Of a stretch of DNA of 27,560 nucleotides, positions 24,267-27,560 are shown one piece after another. Source of the stretch: JAKFXL01 sp947085765 (GTDB lineage Bacteria; Pseudomonadota; Gammaproteobacteria; Tenderiales; Tenderiaceae); assembly GCA_947085765.1 (NCBI GenBank), contig CAMTXZ010000171.1:1-27560 (forward strand), in the 5' to 3' direction. Every line of letters begins with the position of its first letter. Positions within the stretch are counted from its first letter, which is position 1. The notes under the pieces were generated by a model. That model was not told the DNA's origin. It ran no database searches and was given only the letters and a program-made list of their open reading frames with translations. A program made the translations under genes and the position numbers.

Positions 24267-27200
24267 GCAGAAATCTCCTTATGTAAATCCTGCAAACGGT
24301 TAACGCCATGATCGGCATCATGTTTCAGTGCCATACATGTCGCTCTGGCCCCGGCCATGGTGGTGGTGTAGTTGACCTTATGCTGTAACGCCTGACGTCG
24401 GATCATATAGGAGTCAGCACTCGCCTGGCGCCCCTCAACGGTATTGATGATCAGATCGATCTCGTCATTTTTGATCATGTCGACGATATGGGGCTGCCCC
24501 TCCGCAACTTTATTAACCCGCTTGCAAGGGACACCCGCCTCTTCCAGGATTTTGGCCGTACCGCGAGTGGCACACAGCTCAAAGCCAATCTCCACCAGGT
24601 CTTTACCCACACCCACCAGATGGATCTTGTCAGCATCGCGCACACTGATAAAGGCGCGGCCACTGCGCGGCATATCAACACCGGCACCAATCTGTGACTT
24701 GGCAAAGGCCTCGGCAAAGGTCGGTGCAACGCCCATCACCTCGCCCGTCGACTTCATCTCTGGCCCCAAAATCGGATCAACACCTGGGAACTTGGCGAAG
24801 GGGAAGACCGCCTCTTTAACACAGTAATAAGGTGGCACGATCTCTTTGGTCATACCCTGCTGCGCCAGCGTCTGTCCCACCATGCAGCGCGCCGCGATCT
24901 TCGCCAGCGCCTTGCCAATCGCCTTGGAGACAAACGGCACCGTGCGCGAGGCGCGTGGATTCACTTCAATCACGTAGATCTGCTCATCCTGAATCGCAAA
25001 CTGCACGTTCATCAATCCCACAACGTTCAGGCCACGGGCCATCTTCACCACCTGATCACGCAGCTCAGCCTGATGTTCGGCGGAGACGCTGTAAGGTGGC
25101 AGGGAGCAGGCCGAGTCACCCGAATGGACTCCCGCCTGTTCGATATGTTCCATCACCCCGCCAATCACCACGTCAACACCGTCGCTGATGGCATCAACAT
25201 CAAGCTCCACAGCGTTATCAAGAAAACGATCGAGCAAAATCGGCGAGTCGTTGGAGACCTTTACTGCATTCTTCATATACCGCAGCAAACTCTCTTCGTT
25301 ATAGACAACCTCCATCGCCCGGCCGCCCAATACATAAGAGGGGCGCACCACCAGCGGGAAGCCCATCTCACGGGCGCGCTCAACCGCCTCTTCAGGATTA
25401 CGGGCGGTGCAGTTGGGCGGCTGACGCAGCTCCAGCTTTTGCAACAACTTTTGAAAACGCTCACGATCTTCTGCCAGATCAATAGAGTCTGGCGTGGTGC
25501 CGATGATCGGCGCGCCAGCTGCTTCAAGCGCGCGCGCCAGTTTCAGCGGCGTCTGGCCACCGTATTGGACAATGATCCCTTTTGGCTTTTCTATGTGCAC
25601 AATCTCCAGCACATCTTCCAGAGTCAACGGCTCAAAGTAGAGTCGGTCAGAGGTGTCATAGTCGGTGGAGACGGTCTCCGGATTACAGTTAACCATGATG
25701 GTTTCGTAACCATCTTCACGCAGCGCCAACGCGGCATGCACGCAGCAGTAGTCAAACTCAATGCCTTGGCCAATGCGGTTAGGACCACCGCCCAGCACCA
25801 TGATCTTCTGTCTGTTTGTCGGCGCTGACTCACACTCCTCTTCATACGTGGAGTACATGTAGGCAGTTGCGGTTGAGAACTCAGCGGCACAGGAGTCGAC
25901 ACGTTTGTAGACTGGACGCACACCCAGCGCATGGCGCTTATTACGCACTTCACCTTCACTGATATTGAGCAGTCTGGCGAGGCGACGGTCAGAGAAGCCC
26001 TTACGTTTGAGTTCAAACATACGCTCCTTGGTGAGGGTAGCAACACCCTTGGCGCGCACCTCACCCTCACTCTTGACGATATCTTCGATCTGCACCAGGA
26101 ACCATGGATCAATGCAGCTGAACTCATACACCTCATCCACTGACCAGCCCTGACGGAAGGCGTCCGCCACATACCAGAGACGATCAGGACCCGGGATACG
26201 CAACTCATGACGCAGTTTATTCTTCACCCCTTCTGAGTCCATGCTGGTATCCAGCACCTCATCAAGGCCATCAACACCGGTTTCCAGACCACGCAAAGCC
26301 TTCTGCAAAGACTCCTGGAAGGTACGGCCCATGGCCATCACCTCCCCCACCGACTTCATCTGTGTGCCCAACGTCGGCACCGCCTGGGGGAATTTTTCAA
26401 AGGTGAAACGCGGCACCTTGGTGACCACGTAGTCGAGGCTCGGCTCAAACGATGCGGGTGTAGCACCGCCGGTGATCTCGTTCTTCAGTTCATTCAGGGT
26501 ATAACCCACAGCCAACTTGGCCGCCACCTTGGCGATAGGGAAGCCGGTAGCCTTGGAGGCAAGCGCCGATGAACGCGAGACTCGTGGATTCATCTCGATC
26601 ACAATCATGCGGCCATCCGCCGGGTTGATGGCAAACTGAACGTTTGAGCCACCAGTATCAACACCAATCTCACGCAGCACCGCCAGCGAGGCGTTGCGCA
26701 TGATCTGGTACTCTTTATCGGTCATCGTCTGTGCCGGGGCCACAGTAATGGAGTCACCGGTATGTACGCCCATCGGATCGAGATTTTCAATCGAACAGAC
26801 GATGATGCAATTATCCTCATGGTCGCGCACCACCTCCATCTCGTACTCTTTCCAGCCGATGATGGACTCTTCAACCAACAGCTCCTTGGTGGGCGAGAGA
26901 TCAAGACCACGCTCGCAGATCTCCAGGAACTCCTCTTTGTTATAAGCGATGCCACCACCGCTGCCACCCATGGTGAATGAAGGGCGGATGATGGTGGGAT
27001 AACCGACACGCGCCTGAACCTGCAGCGCCTCCTCAATACTATGCGCCACCGATGAGTCGGGCATATCGAGGCCGATCTTGATCATCGCCTTACGGAACAG
27101 GTCGCGATCTTCGGCCTTGTTGATGGCGTCACGGCGGGCGCCGATCATCTCGACATTAAACTTTTCCAGCACGCCATGTTTGGCCAGATCAAGGGCACAG

Positions 27201-27490
27201 TTGAGCGCGGTCTGGCCACCCATGGTCGGCAGCAGTGCGTCAGGGCGCTCCTTCTCGATGATCTTGGCGACCACGGCCGGGGTGATGGGCTCGACGTAGG
27301 TGGCGTCGGCCAGCTCCGGGTCGGTCATGATCGTGGCCGGGTTGGAGTTGACGAGGACGACGCGGACGCCCTCCTCCTTGAGGACGCGGATGGCCTGGGT
27401 GCCGGAGTAGTCGAACTCGGCGGCCTGCCCGATCACGATGGGGCCGGAGCCGATGACGAGCACGGAGGAGAGGTCGGTACGGCGCGGCAT
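24263..27490 (-). CDS. carB: Carbamoyl-phosphate synthase large subunit, with an unusual high-GC 5' segment
   Basis: CarB makes carbamoyl phosphate from bicarbonate, ammonia and two ATP for pyrimidine and arginine synthesis. The 1075-residue product has two ATP-grasp halves: the first (about 1-400) with SFTMGGSGGGIAYN and EMNPRVSRSSALASKATGFPIAK, an oligomerisation region (about 400-550), and the second half (about 560-930) opening with VLGGGPNRIGQGIEFDY and including VVRPSYVLGGRAMEVVY and EVNPRASRTVPFVSKAIG; the C-terminal MGS-like domain binds allosteric effectors. Overall length is normal. Codons 1-82 (27490-27245) end almost only in G or C and read SVLVIGSGPIVIGQAAEFDY, closer to high-GC, actinobacterial-style CarB, whereas the rest is gammaproteobacterial. 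The frame is intact across the junction, but the N-terminus may not belong to this genome. Confidence 0.95.
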   Translation of the reverse strand: MPRRTDLSSVLVIGSGPIVIGQAAEFDYSGTQAIRVLKEEGVRVVLVNSNPATIMTDPELADATYVEPITPAVVAKIIEKERPDALLPTMGGQTALNCALDLAKHGVLEKFNVEMIGARRDAINKAEDRDLFRKAMIKIGLDMPDSSVAHSIEEALQVQARVGYPTIIRPSFTMGGSGGGIAYNKEEFLEICERGLDLSPTKELLVEESIIGWKEYEMEVVRDHEDNCIIVCSIENLDPMGVHTGDSITVAPAQTMTDKEYQIMRNASLAVLREIGVDTGGSNVQFAINPADGRMIVIEMNPRVSRSSALASKATGFPIAKVAAKLAVGYTLNELKNEITGGATPASFEPSLDYVVTKVPRFTFEKFPQAVPTLGTQMKSVGEVMAMGRTFQESLQKALRGLETGVDGLDEVLDTSMDSEGVKNKLRHELRIPGPDRLWYVADAFRQGWSVDEVYEFSCIDPWFLVQIEDIVKSEGEVRAKGVATLTKERMFELKRKGFSDRRLARLLNISEGEVRNKRHALGVRPVYKRVDSCAAEFSTATAYMYSTYEEECESAPTNRQKIMVLGGGPNRIGQGIEFDYCCVHAALALREDGYETIMVNCNPETVSTDYDTSDRLYFEPLTLEDVLEIVHIEKPKGIIVQYGGQTPLKLARALEAAGAPIIGTTPDSIDLAEDRERFQKLLQKLELRQPPNCTARNPEEAVERAREMGFPLVVRPSYVLGGRAMEVVYNEESLLRYMKNAVKVSNDSPILLDRFLDNAVELDVDAISDGVDVVIGGVMEHIEQAGVHSGDSACSLPPYSVSAEHQAELRDQVVKMARGLNVVGLMNVQFAIQDEQIYVIEVNPRASRTVPFVSKAIGKALAKIAARCMVGQTLAQQGMTKEIVPPYYCVKEAVFPFAKFPGVDPILGPEMKSTGEVMGVAPTFAEAFAKSQIGAGVDMPRSGRAFISVRDADKIHLVGVGKDLVEIGFELCATRGTAKILEEAGVPCKRVNKVAEGQPHIVDMIKNDEIDLIINTVEGRQASADSYMIRRQALQHKVNYTTTMAGARATCMALKHDADHGVNRLQDLHKEISA

Positions 27491-27560
27491 CAGCTTCCCT
27501 GTCCGGACGCGACCGCGACGGCCACGAGGGCCAGCACGGTCAGGACTGCGGCGACAAAGG
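27245..27560. other. High-GC terminal segment, suspected foreign sequence or chimeric contig end
   Basis: Counted in 60-base blocks, GC is about 55% at 27061-27180, 65-67% at 27181-27360, 70% at 27361-27480 and 75% at 27481-27540. Within carB, every codon from 1 to 82 except codon 4 ends in G or C; A/T-ending codons return at codon 83. The break coincides with the highly conserved DALLPTMGGQTALN coding stretch, where an assembler could join two genomes. Confidence 0.8.
27490..27560 (-). CDS. 3' end of an unidentified upstream gene (22 residues plus stop), hydrophobic C-terminus
   Basis: Reading toward carB, one frame is open from the window edge and ends at a TGA sharing its A with the carB ATG (TGATG). 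The visible residues, FVAAVLTVLALVAVAVASGQGS, form a hydrophobic helix with a short polar tail. This does not look like the C-terminus of CarA, the expected neighbour in many genomes. GC is about 75%, as in the adjoining carB start. With only 22 codons the identity is unknown, and another frame is also open in this short stretch. Confidence 0.4.
   Translation of the reverse strand, partial: FVAAVLTVLALVAVAVASGQGS

Noticed and set aside
25073..25828. 251-codon + strand frame opposite carB
   Set aside because: Shadow of carB; composition and residue pattern (many Arg, His, Gln) fit an antisense frame.

Overview
The window reads as a chromosomal housekeeping segment from a non-enteric gammaproteobacterium. 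The run secG-tpiA-glmM-folP-ftsH-rlmE, a divergent yhbY, then a DUF4149 gene, greA and carB matches the order known from Pseudomonas-like gammaproteobacteria. The surE-pcm-yqaA run at the left end is the block that normally leads to nlpD-rpoS. The nuo subunits are of the type common in betaproteobacteria and many free-living gammaproteobacteria: nuoC and nuoD are separate, and NuoI is short at 162 residues. I cannot name a genus. Base composition is balanced (about 45-57% GC in blocks I counted) except for the last 300 or so bases, which are 67-75% GC.

Layout, all on the minus strand except yhbY, so transcription runs from high to low coordinates. 24263-27560: carB, with a foreign-looking 5' end and a 23-codon tail of an upstream ORF. 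23332-24266: greA and a DUF4149 membrane protein. 23036-23326 (+): yhbY. 22130-23015: an unrecognised small membrane protein and rlmE. 20111-22039: ftsH, followed by a strong intrinsic terminator. 16592-20021: folP, glmM, tpiA and secG. 16485-16569: tRNA-Leu(GAG). 1801-16230: the complete 14-gene nuoA-N operon for respiratory complex I. 1-1753: surE, pcm and a partial yqaA-family gene.

The genes serve respiration (complex I), central metabolism and envelope precursors (tpiA, glmM), folate and carbamoyl phosphate synthesis (folP, carB), protein export and quality control (secG, ftsH), rRNA and ribosome maturation (rlmE, yhbY), transcript elongation (greA) and stationary-phase repair (surE, pcm). 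Many genes overlap by a stop/start (TGATG or ATGA), so translation is probably coupled along the runs.

I see no mobile element, CRISPR array or defence, toxin or biosynthetic cluster, and no convincing novel system. The real anomalies are a single in-frame TAG splitting nuoG, an abrupt composition break in the first 82 codons of carB that suggests a chimeric contig end or a recombination tract, an intrinsic terminator placed against the folP start, and a candidate nuo promoter whose -35 element sits inside an inverted repeat.
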